A stretch of DNA of 6,515 nucleotides, taken from positions 9,894 to 16,408 of the forward strand of contig DGUF01000167.1 of assembly GCA_002394525.1 (NCBI GenBank), given 5' to 3'. Positions within the stretch are counted from its first letter, which is position 1; every line of letters begins with the position of its first letter. Of the stretch, positions 1-6,008 are shown in pieces. The notes below the pieces were generated by a model, which was not told where the DNA came from, ran no database searches, and saw nothing but the letters and a program-made list of their open reading frames with translations. The position numbers and the translations under genes are program-made. Origin of the DNA: Lachnospiraceae bacterium UBA4317. GTDB taxonomy: Bacteria; Bacillota_A; Clostridia; Lachnospirales; Lachnospiraceae.

Positions 1-1
1 C

Positions 2-649
2 ACCAACTACGGCCTGTCCGAGTCCCTGGGCCCCGGCTGCGTCCACCTGGGCGTCGAAAATATCCACAAGGTCGGCGCGATCGGTATCCCCGGTTTCGAA
101 TGGGAGTGCCGCATCGTCGATGAAAACCGTCAGACCGTTCCCCAGGGAGAGGTCGGTGAGCTCGCTGTCAGGGGCCCCGGCGTCATGGTCTGCTACTACA
201 ACAACCCCGAGGCCACCAAAGAAGTCCTGGACGATGACCGCTGGCTCTACACCGGCGACATGGCCATGCAGGACAAGGACGGCTTCTACTACCTGGTAGA
301 CCGCAAAAAGGACGTCATCATCACCGGCGGCGAAAACATCTATCCCGTCCAGGTCGAGGACTTCCTCCACGCCTTCCCGCCCGTCAACGATGTCGCCGTC
401 ATCGGCCTTCCCGACAAGCGCCTGGGCGAGATCGCGGCCGCGATCATCCAGCTCAAGGAGGGCTTCACCTGCACGGAGGAGGAAGTCAACAACTACTGCA
501 GAAAGCTTCCCCGCTACAAGAGGCCCCGAAAGATCATCTTTGCCGAGGTTCCCAGAAATCCCACCGGCAAGATTGAAAAGCCCAAGCTCCGCGAACAGTA
601 CGGCGCAGCCTTCCTGGTCGCAGCGGAAAACGAAATGGAACACAATTGA
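2..649 (+). CDS. AMP-forming acyl-CoA synthetase (ANL superfamily), C-terminal part only
   Basis: The reading frame is open from base 2 to the TGA at 647-649, giving the last 215 residues; the start lies outside the window. Members activate a carboxylic acid with ATP to an acyl-adenylate and transfer it to CoA. Visible motifs, numbered from base 2, are NYGLSES (A5, residues 2-8), YTGD (A7, 83-86), DRKKDVIITGGENIYP (A8 hinge, 100-115) and PRNPTGKI near the end, whose Lys190 fits the catalytic A10 lysine. A complete member is usually about 500-560 residues, so roughly 60% is missing. The GGENIYP hinge and YKRPRKI stretch fit medium/long-chain fatty-acid, 4-coumarate or carnitine-type CoA ligases. 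The acid-binding pocket lies mostly outside the window, so the substrate cannot be named. A strong terminator follows 46 bases after the stop, so this is the last gene of its transcript. Family confidence is high and substrate confidence low. Confidence 0.93.
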   Translation, partial: TNYGLSESLGPGCVHLGVENIHKVGAIGIPGFEWECRIVDENRQTVPQGEVGELAVRGPGVMVCYYNNPEATKEVLDDDRWLYTGDMAMQDKDGFYYLVDRKKDVIITGGENIYPVQVEDFLHAFPPVNDVAVIGLPDKRLGEIAAAIIQLKEGFTCTEEEVNNYCRKLPRYKRPRKIIFAEVPRNPTGKIEKPKLREQYGAAFLVAAENEMEHN

Positions 650-695
650 CCAGAAACCGGAATTTCCCGTAAAAAGTCAATAAACTGTAAAGTCA

Positions 696-736
696 AAAAG
701 ACCTGCCGCCGGTCACGGACCGGCAGCAGGTCTTTT
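696..736. terminator. Strong bidirectional Rho-independent terminator
   Basis: Two 19-base arms (696-714 and 718-736) pair with a single C/A mismatch around a 3-base ACG loop. The outer arms are AAAAGACCTG and CAGGTCTTTT, so both strands end in a U-run after a GC-rich stem. It sits 46 bases after the synthetase stop and 133 bases beyond the stop of the opposing lipoprotein gene, so it can end both converging transcripts. No other good T-tailed hairpin lies between the two genes. Confidence 0.9.
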
Positions 737-791
737 GATTTCTTTTGATTGCGGATATTCAATTTTCAAAGGCAGCATTTTTCTTTCCGGG

Positions 792-853
792 CCGGATATT
801 TCCGGAATGAAATTTTTTCAGACCGGATATTTCCGGATCAGATTTTTTCCGGA
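792..853. repeat. Two tandem 31-bp units with an internal stem-loop
   Basis: The 15-mer CCGGATATTTCCGGA occurs at 792-806 and again at 823-837, exactly 31 bases apart. Each copy is followed by a purine-rich stretch and a run of six T. Each 15-mer can fold on itself (CCGGA, TATT loop, TCCGG). A truncated third start (CCGGA) follows at 849-853. The array lies in the 3' untranslated side of the lipoprotein gene, just beyond its stop codon. It does not look like a normal terminator in that direction because the stems are followed by A-runs on the - strand. Confidence 0.75.
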
Positions 854-869
854 CTGGACTGGAGATCCT

Positions 870-1574
870 TCATGGAACGGCAAACTCCCCGCCCGACATA
901 CTCTCCAGCTTATCCTCTCCCGGGACCCAGGAAAAGTAGTGCTCCTCTGTGTGCTCCTGCAGGTTGTCTTCCTCTTCCTCCGTCACCTTCAGGGTGAGCT
1001 TCATAAAGATCCGGGCGACCTGCCCCTTTTCATCCAGCCGGAAGCCCTGCATCTCCATGGTCTGCAGGTCTCCCCTGATACCGGTCTCCCCGGCCAGCTT
1101 TCCGATCGTCAGGCTCAGGTCCACGCCGCTCAGCCCGGTCTTTTCCAGAGCCTCCTTACAGGTGATCGGCTCGGAGTTTTTTTCATCCGCCGCCAGGGTC
1201 ATCATATCGTAAAGCCTGGTCGTATCCTCCGATACATACCAGACGACCGTCACCTGGGGATAGCCCTCCACACTGTGTATATAGGACCGCATTTCCATAT
1301 GCGATCCCCTCTTTTTCTCCTTCTCAACGATCCTGTGCAGGGTATTGGTCTTTTTTTCCAGATCGCGGAGCTTTTTCATAACCTCTTTATCAGAGGAATA
1401 AAATTCCGGTATCTGTATGATCTCGCCGTCTTTGCCCTCCTCCTGGATCAGCCGTATTTCAATCTCCTTACTGCTGCTTTTGTCTCCCGCGCAGGAGCTG
1501 CAGAAAACCATACCCAGAAGACACAGGATCATCAGAGGCAGTCTGTATTTATAATGTATCAATTTCATTATCAT
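870..1574 (-). CDS. Putative small lipoprotein of unknown function
   Basis: The product has 234 residues if translation starts at 1574. The open frame extends upstream to an ATG at 1619, but the ATG at 1574 has a GAGAGGA ribosome site 8 bases upstream, and starting there puts a standard signal sequence at the N-terminus. That sequence has basic residues (KLIHYKYR), a hydrophobic core (LPLMILCLLGMVF) and then CSSC with Cys28 as the likely lipidated residue. Position -3 is Cys rather than the usual Leu, so the lipobox is imperfect. A Ser/Lys/Glu-rich linker follows. The rest is soluble, charged and has a predicted helical Lys/Glu segment around residues 60-90, with no motif I recognise. The likely location is anchored to the outer face of the membrane. 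It converges on the synthetase gene and diverges from trmB. An opposing 302-codon frame is rich in His, Gln and Leu, as antisense shadows are. Real gene: likely. Function: unknown. Confidence 0.82.
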   Translation of the reverse strand: MIMKLIHYKYRLPLMILCLLGMVFCSSCAGDKSSSKEIEIRLIQEEGKDGEIIQIPEFYSSDKEVMKKLRDLEKKTNTLHRIVEKEKKRGSHMEMRSYIHSVEGYPQVTVVWYVSEDTTRLYDMMTLAADEKNSEPITCKEALEKTGLSGVDLSLTIGKLAGETGIRGDLQTMEMQGFRLDEKGQVARIFMKLTLKVTEEEEDNLQEHTEEHYFSWVPGEDKLESMSGGEFAVP

Positions 1575-1582
1575 CAACCATT

Positions 1583-1589
1583 TCCTCTC
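1583..1589 (-). promoter_or_regulatory. Ribosome binding site that fixes the lipoprotein start
   Basis: GAGAGGA on the - strand lies 8 bases before the ATG at 1574, against 14 bases for a second ATG at 1568. No comparable purine run precedes the upstream ATG at 1619, and the likely transcription start is also near 1620. I therefore take 1574 as the start. Confidence 0.7.
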
Positions 1590-1626
1590 ATGCCCGGAGC
1601 CATTTGGACATCTGTGCACAAAAATG

Positions 1627-1635
1627 ATTATAACA
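1627..1635 (-). promoter_or_regulatory. Extended -10 promoter of the lipoprotein gene
   Basis: On the - strand the sequence reads TGTTATAAT, a perfect TATAAT (1632 to 1627) with the TGn extension. No good -35 hexamer stands 16-18 bases upstream, which is tolerated when TGn is present. Transcription would begin near 1620, giving a leader of about 45 bases with the ribosome site near its 3' end. Confidence 0.65.
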
Positions 1636-1649
1636 TAGCCTAAACAAAT

Positions 1650-1669
1650 ATGGACTTTTCATTGTCCAT
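1650..1669. promoter_or_regulatory. Inverted repeat between divergent promoters, possible operator
   Basis: ATGGAC (1650-1655) and GTCCAT (1664-1669) form perfect 6-base arms around an 8-base gap. The dyad covers the -35 region of the trmB promoter and lies about 15-20 bases upstream of the -10 of the opposing lipoprotein promoter. A regulator bound here could touch both. The arms are short, so chance is possible. Confidence 0.35.
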
Positions 1670-1691
1670 TTTAACTGCTTTTTGCTATAAT
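1662..1691 (+). promoter_or_regulatory. Promoter of trmB
   Basis: TTGTCC (1662-1667) serves as -35 with four of six consensus bases. An 18-base spacer leads to a perfect TATAAT (1686-1691) carrying the TGn extension (TGC at 1683-1685). Transcription would start near 1698 and leave a leader of about 120 bases before trmB. Confidence 0.75.
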
Positions 1692-1694
1692 AGG

Positions 1695-1786
1695 GAACTG
1701 TACCTAAAACAGGGACCACGTTTCTGCACACGGCCCTTCGAAGGGCATGTACATGTAACGCCGGGTCTGAACTGTAACGGGACCAC
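1695..1786 (+). repeat. Structured trmB leader: split direct repeat around two palindromes
   Basis: GAACTGTA followed by GGGACCAC occurs twice: 1695-1702 with 1712-1719, and 1769-1776 with 1779-1786; the inner gaps are 9 and 2 bases. Between the copies lie two abutting perfect palindromes, GCCCTTCGAAGGGC (1733-1746) and CATGTACATG (1746-1755). No open frame with a ribosome site is seen here. I do not recognise a known riboswitch or T-box, and there is no terminator hairpin with a U-run. The meaning of the structure is open. Confidence 0.5.
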
Positions 1787-1818
1787 AAATACTATCACAA
1801 AAAGGAATCAATATCACT

Positions 1819-2460
1819 ATGCGTTTGAGAAATATTCCGGGAGCCCGCGACGCGATCGCGGCCAGCCCTTATGTCGTACAGAAACCCGAAAACCACTGCG
1901 GAAACTGGAAGGACCTGTTCGGAAATGACAGGCCCCTCCACCTGGAGATCGGCACCGGCAAGGGCAGATTCATCATGCAGCTGGCCCAGGAGCATCCCGA
2001 GATCAACTATATCGGGATTGAAAAATATTCCAGCGTCCTGCTCCGCTGCCTGGAAAAGCAGGAGGAGCTCCAGCTTCAGAACCTGGTCTTTATCCGCGGA
2101 GACGCCGAGCTGATCAACACCTATTTTGCCGACGGGGAGATCGACCGGATCTACCTCAACTTCTCCGACCCCTGGCCCAAGGAGAGGCACGCGAGGCGCC
2201 GCCTCCCCTCCTCCGACTACCTGAGGAGGTATGACCGCATCCTGGCACAGGGAGGAGTCATCGAATTCAAGACCGACAACCGGGGGCTCTTCGACTTTGC
2301 CGTGGAGGAGACCGCCCAGAGCGCCTTCGAGATCGCGCAGATCACCTACGACCTCCACAATGACCCCGCCATGAATGCCGGCAATATCATGACCGAGTAC
2401 GAGGAGAAATTTTCCAAAAAGGGAAATAAGATCTGCAAATACATCCTCCGCCGCAGGTGA
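1819..2460 (+). CDS. trmB: tRNA (guanine-N7-)-methyltransferase
   Basis: The product has 213 residues, a normal length for bacterial TrmB. The enzyme uses S-adenosylmethionine to methylate N7 of G46 in the tRNA variable loop, in the cytoplasm. The SAM-binding motif I is LEIGTGKGRF (42-51), followed by YIGIEKY (64-70) with the acidic residue of motif II. The family signature LNFSDPWPKERHARRRL spans 113-129, and FKTDN (150-154) and NIMTEYEEKF (189-198) form the C-terminal substrate-binding part. All the usual catalytic-site residues appear present. The start at 1819 is the only ATG that gives the full N-terminus; its AAAGGA ribosome site (1801-1806) is 12 bases away, longer than usual, which suggests modest translation. 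It has its own promoter, and no terminator separates it from the carboxypeptidase gene 103 bases downstream, so read-through is likely. Neighbouring functions are unrelated to tRNA modification. Confidence 0.97.
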   Translation: MRLRNIPGARDAIAASPYVVQKPENHCGNWKDLFGNDRPLHLEIGTGKGRFIMQLAQEHPEINYIGIEKYSSVLLRCLEKQEELQLQNLVFIRGDAELINTYFADGEIDRIYLNFSDPWPKERHARRRLPSSDYLRRYDRILAQGGVIEFKTDNRGLFDFAVEETAQSAFEIAQITYDLHNDPAMNAGNIMTEYEEKFSKKGNKICKYILRRR

Positions 2461-2517
2461 TCAATGCAATCGTTCAATGCTGATGATCAATTCTGATGAT
2501 CAACGCAATTTGATCAT
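2458..2517. repeat. Cluster of four TGATCA sites with a direct repeat and hairpin
   Basis: TGATCA occurs at 2458-2463 (overlapping the trmB stop), 2484-2489, 2497-2502 and 2511-2516. The middle two lie in an 11-base direct repeat, CTGATGATCAA (2480-2490 and 2493-2503). The second repeat copy also forms a hairpin, ATGATCAA (2496-2503) with TTGATCAT (2510-2517) around a 6-base loop. No U-run follows, so it is not a normal terminator. A weak promoter for the next gene may start here (TTGATC at 2510-2515, AATAAT at 2531-2536, spacing only 15). Confidence 0.5.
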
Positions 2518-2563
2518 TCAAATGCCCTGAAATAATCGAAAACCGTGTCACGAAAGGCAATCA

Positions 2564-4462
2564 ATGAAATATAGAAATGACCACTTTTTTGATGCGAAGG
2601 CCGGCCATGCGCGGCCGGCCGCAAAAGGCAGAAAGGGTGGCGGAAATCTTCCTGTAAGAGGATTCCTGGTCCGGTCCACGGCTCTTCTGACAGCCCTGTG
2701 CCTGTCCGCGGCAGCCCTGCCTTTTCCCGCGGCAGCCGCGGAAAAAAAGAAGAAAAAGGACGGGATCTACAGTGAAGCCATCTTCAGCTCCGACGGACTG
2801 GAGGACTACAACGCCGAGATCGCCTACAACAAAAAACAGCCTGTCCAGACCAACCAGATCGAGGGCTGGCCCAAAGGACCTGTGATCGGAGCCGCCGGAG
2901 CCGTCGTCATGGACGCGGACAGCGGGGCTATCCTCTACGGCAAGAACGTCGACAAGCGCCTCTATCCTGCCAGCATCACAAAGGTCCTGACCGCCCTTTT
3001 AGCCTATGAAAATCTCCGCCCCTCCGACAAGATCACCTTCTCGGAGAACGCTGTCTTCGGCATAGAAGCCGGCAGCTCCAATATCGGAATGGATGTGGGC
3101 GAAACGATCACGATGGAGGAGGCCCTCTACGGCCTGCTGATCGCGTCCGCCAATGAGGTCGCCGTCGCCCTGGGGGAAAAGGTTTCCGGCTCGGAATCCG
3201 AATTTGCCGACCTCATGAACAAGCGGGCAAAGGAGCTGGGATGTCAGAATTCCCACTTCGTCAACCCCAACGGGCTTCCCGATCCCGACCACTACACCAG
3301 TGCCCGGGATATGGCCCTGATCGCCAGAGAGGTCTATAAACACCCCGACCTCGTCCACTATATGTCCCAGATGAACTATCATTTTGAGCAGTCCTCAAAG
3401 CAGCCGGATGATTTCTGGGTCCTCAACACCAATGATTTCCTGACGGGAGAGGTCAAGTGCGACGATATCGTGGGCGGCAAGACCGGATATACGGACCAGG
3501 CCCGGGAGACCCTGGTCTCCTTCGCGGAGAGAGACGGCGTCCGCCTGGTCTGCGTGATCATGCGGGAGGAGCCCCCCTACCAGTACTACGACACCATCGA
3601 CCTGCTGGACTATGCCTTTAAAAACTTCAAGACCGTCCGCGTGGCGGAGGAGGAAAAGAGATTTTCCATGCAGTCCCCTGACTTCCTCGCAAAGGGCCCC
3701 GATATTTTCGGGATCACCGCGTCCCCCTGCAGGATCCCGGAGGACACCAGCCTCATGATCCCCAAAAAGGCCTCCTTCGCCGACCTGACCGCGCAGATCA
3801 CTCCTTTCACCTATGAGGTCCCGGCCGGCACAGACTCTGCCGCAGCTTCCGAAAATGAATCCCCGGAATCCGACGCGCCTGCCGCATCCACCCCCGGAGA
3901 GGATCCCTCCCACCTGCTGGAGGACGGCACCCGCATTCTGGGTGTGATCCAGTACAAGTACAGGGATTATGACATAGGGACAGCCAATGTCCTCTTCCGC
4001 CCCTCCCAGAAAGCCGTCTTTTCCACAAAAACGACAGCGGGCGCGGATACAGCCTCTGACACAGCCTCGACCGGAGCCACAGCGGCTCCTGAGGAGTCCA
4101 CTGCCTCCTCAGGCTCCCCCTCCGAAGGCGGAAGCGACTCCGTCACGGAAGAGATCCACGGGATCCGGTCCCTGCTCTTTGGCATCGCCCACACCGGCGC
4201 GCACGGCTCCATCTATCTCAATATTCTGCTGATCCTGCCCCTGGTGCTCGCCATCGCCTTCCTCCTCTGCGTGATCTTCTTTATCCGCAGCATCATCGAG
4301 GAGAGGAAGAGACAGAGCCGCAGGAGAAGAAGACGGGCCGGGACAAATCAGGGCTCCGGACCTGCCGGCTCCGCCGGCCGCCGCCCCTCCTCCAGTACCG
4401 GGCGAAGAGAGGGACGCAGAGAGTCGTCTTATGACCGGACCGGAAACCGCCGCTACAGGTAA
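2564..4462 (+). CDS. D-alanyl-D-alanine carboxypeptidase, peptidase S11 (DacA/DacF-like), with long membrane-anchored C-terminus
   Basis: The product has 632 residues, against about 380-450 for typical S11 enzymes. These enzymes remove the last D-Ala of peptidoglycan stem peptides outside the membrane. The three penicillin-binding motifs are intact: SITK (137-140, Ser137 nucleophile), SAN (195-197) and KTG (306-308). A long basic N-region (1-37) precedes a signal core (about 38-56) and an Ala-rich cleavage site near residue 59. After the catalytic domain, a beta-rich PBP5_C-like part (about 357-480) is interrupted by an acidic Ala/Ser/Pro stretch (422-450). A second low-complexity linker (490-528) leads to one membrane helix (551-574) and a strongly basic tail containing RRRRRR (586-591). 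Usual S11 enzymes end in an amphipathic anchor helix, so this end is atypical. AAAGG lies 6 bases before the ATG, and no other Met occurs before residue 116. Whether it acts in sporulation (DacF) or vegetative wall trimming (DacA) cannot be decided. Confidence 0.93.
   Translation: MKYRNDHFFDAKAGHARPAAKGRKGGGNLPVRGFLVRSTALLTALCLSAAALPFPAAAAEKKKKKDGIYSEAIFSSDGLEDYNAEIAYNKKQPVQTNQIEGWPKGPVIGAAGAVVMDADSGAILYGKNVDKRLYPASITKVLTALLAYENLRPSDKITFSENAVFGIEAGSSNIGMDVGETITMEEALYGLLIASANEVAVALGEKVSGSESEFADLMNKRAKELGCQNSHFVNPNGLPDPDHYTSARDMALIAREVYKHPDLVHYMSQMNYHFEQSSKQPDDFWVLNTNDFLTGEVKCDDIVGGKTGYTDQARETLVSFAERDGVRLVCVIMREEPPYQYYDTIDLLDYAFKNFKTVRVAEEEKRFSMQSPDFLAKGPDIFGITASPCRIPEDTSLMIPKKASFADLTAQITPFTYEVPAGTDSAAASENESPESDAPAASTPGEDPSHLLEDGTRILGVIQYKYRDYDIGTANVLFRPSQKAVFSTKTTAGADTASDTASTGATAAPEESTASSGSPSEGGSDSVTEEIHGIRSLLFGIAHTGAHGSIYLNILLILPLVLAIAFLLCVIFFIRSIIEERKRQSRRRRRRAGTNQGSGPAGSAGRRPSSSTGRREGRRESSYDRTGNRRYR
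2599..2620 (+). other. GC-only hairpin inside the carboxypeptidase start region
   Basis: Two perfect copies of the palindrome GGCCGGCC (2599-2606 and 2613-2620) flank ATGCGC, so each copy can pair with the other as an 8-bp all-GC stem. It lies 35 bases after the start codon and encodes part of the basic N-region. It could slow initiating ribosomes or only reflect codon choice. Confidence 0.5.
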
Positions 4463-4477
4463 AACAAAAATTCTCAG

Positions 4478-4536
4478 GTAACTGTTCAGCACCTGCAGTC
4501 CCGGACTGACAGAGGCGCAGAGTGCTGAACAGTTAC
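4478..4536. repeat. Nested inverted repeat element of 59 bp
   Basis: GTAACTGTTCAGCAC (4478-4492) and its exact complement GTGCTGAACAGTTAC (4522-4536) give a perfect 15-bp stem. The 29-base interior holds a second hairpin, CAGTC-CCG-GACTG (4496-4508). It starts 16 bases after the carboxypeptidase stop and ends 9 bases before a separate terminator. It has no U-run of its own and no coding frame. It has the look of a dispersed palindromic element or an mRNA 3'-end stabilising structure; the window alone cannot separate these. Confidence 0.7.
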
Positions 4537-4544
4537 AAAAACAG

Positions 4545-4584
4545 AAAAAACAGGATGAGAAGAAATCTCCTCATCCTGTTTTTT
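4545..4584. terminator. Bidirectional terminator between carboxypeptidase and thiolase genes
   Basis: CAGGATGAG (4551-4559) pairs with CTCATCCTG (4570-4578) around a 10-base loop. Six A precede the stem and six T follow it, so a U-run follows the hairpin on either strand. The converging thiolase gene stops 91 bases away, and nothing else in between looks like a terminator, so both transcripts probably end here. Confidence 0.9.
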
Positions 4585-4674
4585 ATTATCTATATATCAG
4601 TCAGTCAGACTGTCATGCACCTGACCGGTCCCCTGAGAGGGTCCTTTCAAATGCATTCACAGAGCGGGTCCTGA

Positions 4675-5856
4675 TCAGTCAAGAGCCTTGACGATCATGG
4701 AGCAGCCCATGCCGCCGCCGATGCAGAGAGTTGCAAGACCGGTCTTGGCACCGGTTCTCTCCATGTTGGCGAGCAGAGTGACGAAGATACGGCAGCCGGA
4801 AGCACCTACGGGGTGGCCCAGAGCGATTGCGCCGCCGGTGATGTTGAGCTTCTCAGCGGGGAAGTTCAGTTCCTTGGCAACTGCGACAGACTGTGCTGCG
4901 AATGCCTCGTTTGCCTCGATGAGGTCGATGTCATCGATGGTCATGTCCAGTCTCTTGAAGAGCTTTCTGGTAGCTGCAACGGGGCCGACACCCATGATGC
5001 GGGGATCTACGCCGCCCAGGCAGCCGCCGATCCACTCGACCTGTGCCTTGACGCCCAGCTCTTTGGCCTTCTCTTCGCTCATGACGACGACTGCTGCAGC
5101 ACCATCGTTGATACCGGAAGCGTTACCTGCAGTGACAACGCCATCCTTGTTGATGGGACGCAGAGCGGAAAGAGACTCAGCAGTTGTGCCGGGACGAGGG
5201 CCTTCATCCTTGTCAAAGATCACAGTTTTCTTTTTCTGCTTGACTTCGACGGGAACGATCTGGCTGTCGAAATAGCCCTTCTCCTGAGCCTCGACTGCCT
5301 TCTGCTGGCTGCTGGCTGCGAACTCATCGAGCTCTTCGCGGGTCAGATGCCACTCCTCGGCTACGTTGTCCGCAGTGCGGATCATGTGGTAGTCATTGAA
5401 TGCATCCCACAGAGCATCCTTGATCATGGTGTCGACCAGGACGCCGTTGTTCATACGATAACCATAGCGGCCTTTCTCGAGGGCGAAGGGAGCCATGGAC
5501 ATGTTCTCAGTACCGCCTGCGACAACGATGTCGGCATCACCGGACTTGATCATCTCTGCAGCCATGTTGATGGCATTCAGACCGGAACCGCAGACAACAT
5601 TGATCGTGACAGCGGGAACCTCTACAGGAATACCAGCCTTGATGGAGCACTGACGTGCAACGTTCTGTCCCTGAGAAGCCTGGATAACGCAGCCCATGAT
5701 GACTTCGTCAACCTGATCAGCGGGTACATTGGCGCGCTTCAGAGCTTCCTTGACAACGATTGCGCCGAGCTCTGTAGCAGGCGTCGTGGAAAGGCCGCCG
5801 CCCATTTTGCCGATCGCCGTGCGGCATGCACCCGCAATAACAACTTTCTTAGACAT
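4675..5856 (-). CDS. thl: Acetyl-CoA C-acetyltransferase (thiolase)
   Basis: The product has 393 residues, the usual size. It condenses two acetyl-CoA to acetoacetyl-CoA in the cytoplasm, the entry step to butyrate/butanol-type or other C4 metabolism, and can run in reverse for thiolysis. Active-site residues fall at the same numbers as in the well-studied Zoogloea enzyme: Cys89 in NVVCGSG (nucleophile), Asn316 in NEAFA, His348 in GHPVGASG and Cys378 in CIGGGMG (acid/base). The open frame extends 10 codons upstream, but the ATG at 5856 is preceded by an excellent AAAGGAGGA site and starts the conserved MSKKVVIAGACRTAIG N-terminus. Alanine codons include more GCT and GCA than the neighbouring genes, as expected for a highly expressed gene. 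No crotonase, hydroxybutyryl-CoA dehydrogenase or acyl-CoA dehydrogenase gene adjoins it, so it appears to be a single-gene unit, unlike the clustered butyrate operons of many Clostridia. Confidence 0.97.
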   Translation of the reverse strand: MSKKVVIAGACRTAIGKMGGGLSTTPATELGAIVVKEALKRANVPADQVDEVIMGCVIQASQGQNVARQCSIKAGIPVEVPAVTINVVCGSGLNAINMAAEMIKSGDADIVVAGGTENMSMAPFALEKGRYGYRMNNGVLVDTMIKDALWDAFNDYHMIRTADNVAEEWHLTREELDEFAASSQQKAVEAQEKGYFDSQIVPVEVKQKKKTVIFDKDEGPRPGTTAESLSALRPINKDGVVTAGNASGINDGAAAVVVMSEEKAKELGVKAQVEWIGGCLGGVDPRIMGVGPVAATRKLFKRLDMTIDDIDLIEANEAFAAQSVAVAKELNFPAEKLNITGGAIALGHPVGASGCRIFVTLLANMERTGAKTGLATLCIGGGMGCSMIVKALD

Positions 5857-5862
5857 AAGTAA

Positions 5863-5871
5863 TCCTCCTTT
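5863..5871 (-). promoter_or_regulatory. Strong ribosome binding site of thl
   Basis: On the - strand AAAGGAGGA lies 6 bases before the ATG at 5856, nearly full complementarity to the 16S rRNA 3' end. It rejects the longer frame starting at 5886 and indicates strong translation. Confidence 0.9.
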
Positions 5872-5978
5872 GTCAAATGTGATCATTCCGGCAACTGTCC
5901 GCGATTCTCACAAGTGATCTTACGCATCCGCTGCCAAAAATTAAAATGTTGTCCGCACCTGTAGCATCTGTACTAATT

Positions 5979-6007
5979 ATTTTATGCATTTTTTACCAAA
6001 GAGGCAA
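5979..6007 (-). promoter_or_regulatory. Likely proximal promoter of thl
   Basis: On the - strand TTGCCT (6007-6002, four of six consensus bases) is followed after 17 bases by TAAAAT (5984-5979, five of six). Transcription would begin near 5972, leaving a leader of about 115 bases that ends in the strong ribosome site. I found no clear Rex-type operator near it. Confidence 0.6.
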
Positions 6008-6008
6008 G

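Noticed and set aside
1575..1620. tRNA-Ser-like start (AGATGTCCAAATGG on the - strand)
   Set aside because: The similarity stops after about 15 bases; there is no T-arm GTTCGAATC, anticodon arm or matching acceptor stem.
735..1643. 302-codon open frame on the + strand
   Set aside because: It lies antisense to the lipoprotein gene, has a His/Gln/Leu-rich composition typical of shadow frames, starts inside the repeat and terminator region, and has no ribosome site.
1795..2358. 187-codon open frame on the - strand
   Set aside because: It is antisense to trmB, which has every family signature.
2742..2748. Run of seven A after the signal peptide as a frameshift or phase-variation site
   Set aside because: It encodes an ordinary Lys-rich stretch (EKKKKK), the frame stays intact, and no alternative frame continues usefully.
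4813..5862. 349-codon open frame on the + strand
   Set aside because: It is wholly antisense to the thiolase gene, whose active-site motifs are complete, and has no ribosome site. It reflects the GC-rich codons of thl.
5872..5978. Riboswitch in the thl leader
   Set aside because: I could not match conserved bases of any known class, and no terminator/antiterminator pair lies before the strong ribosome site.
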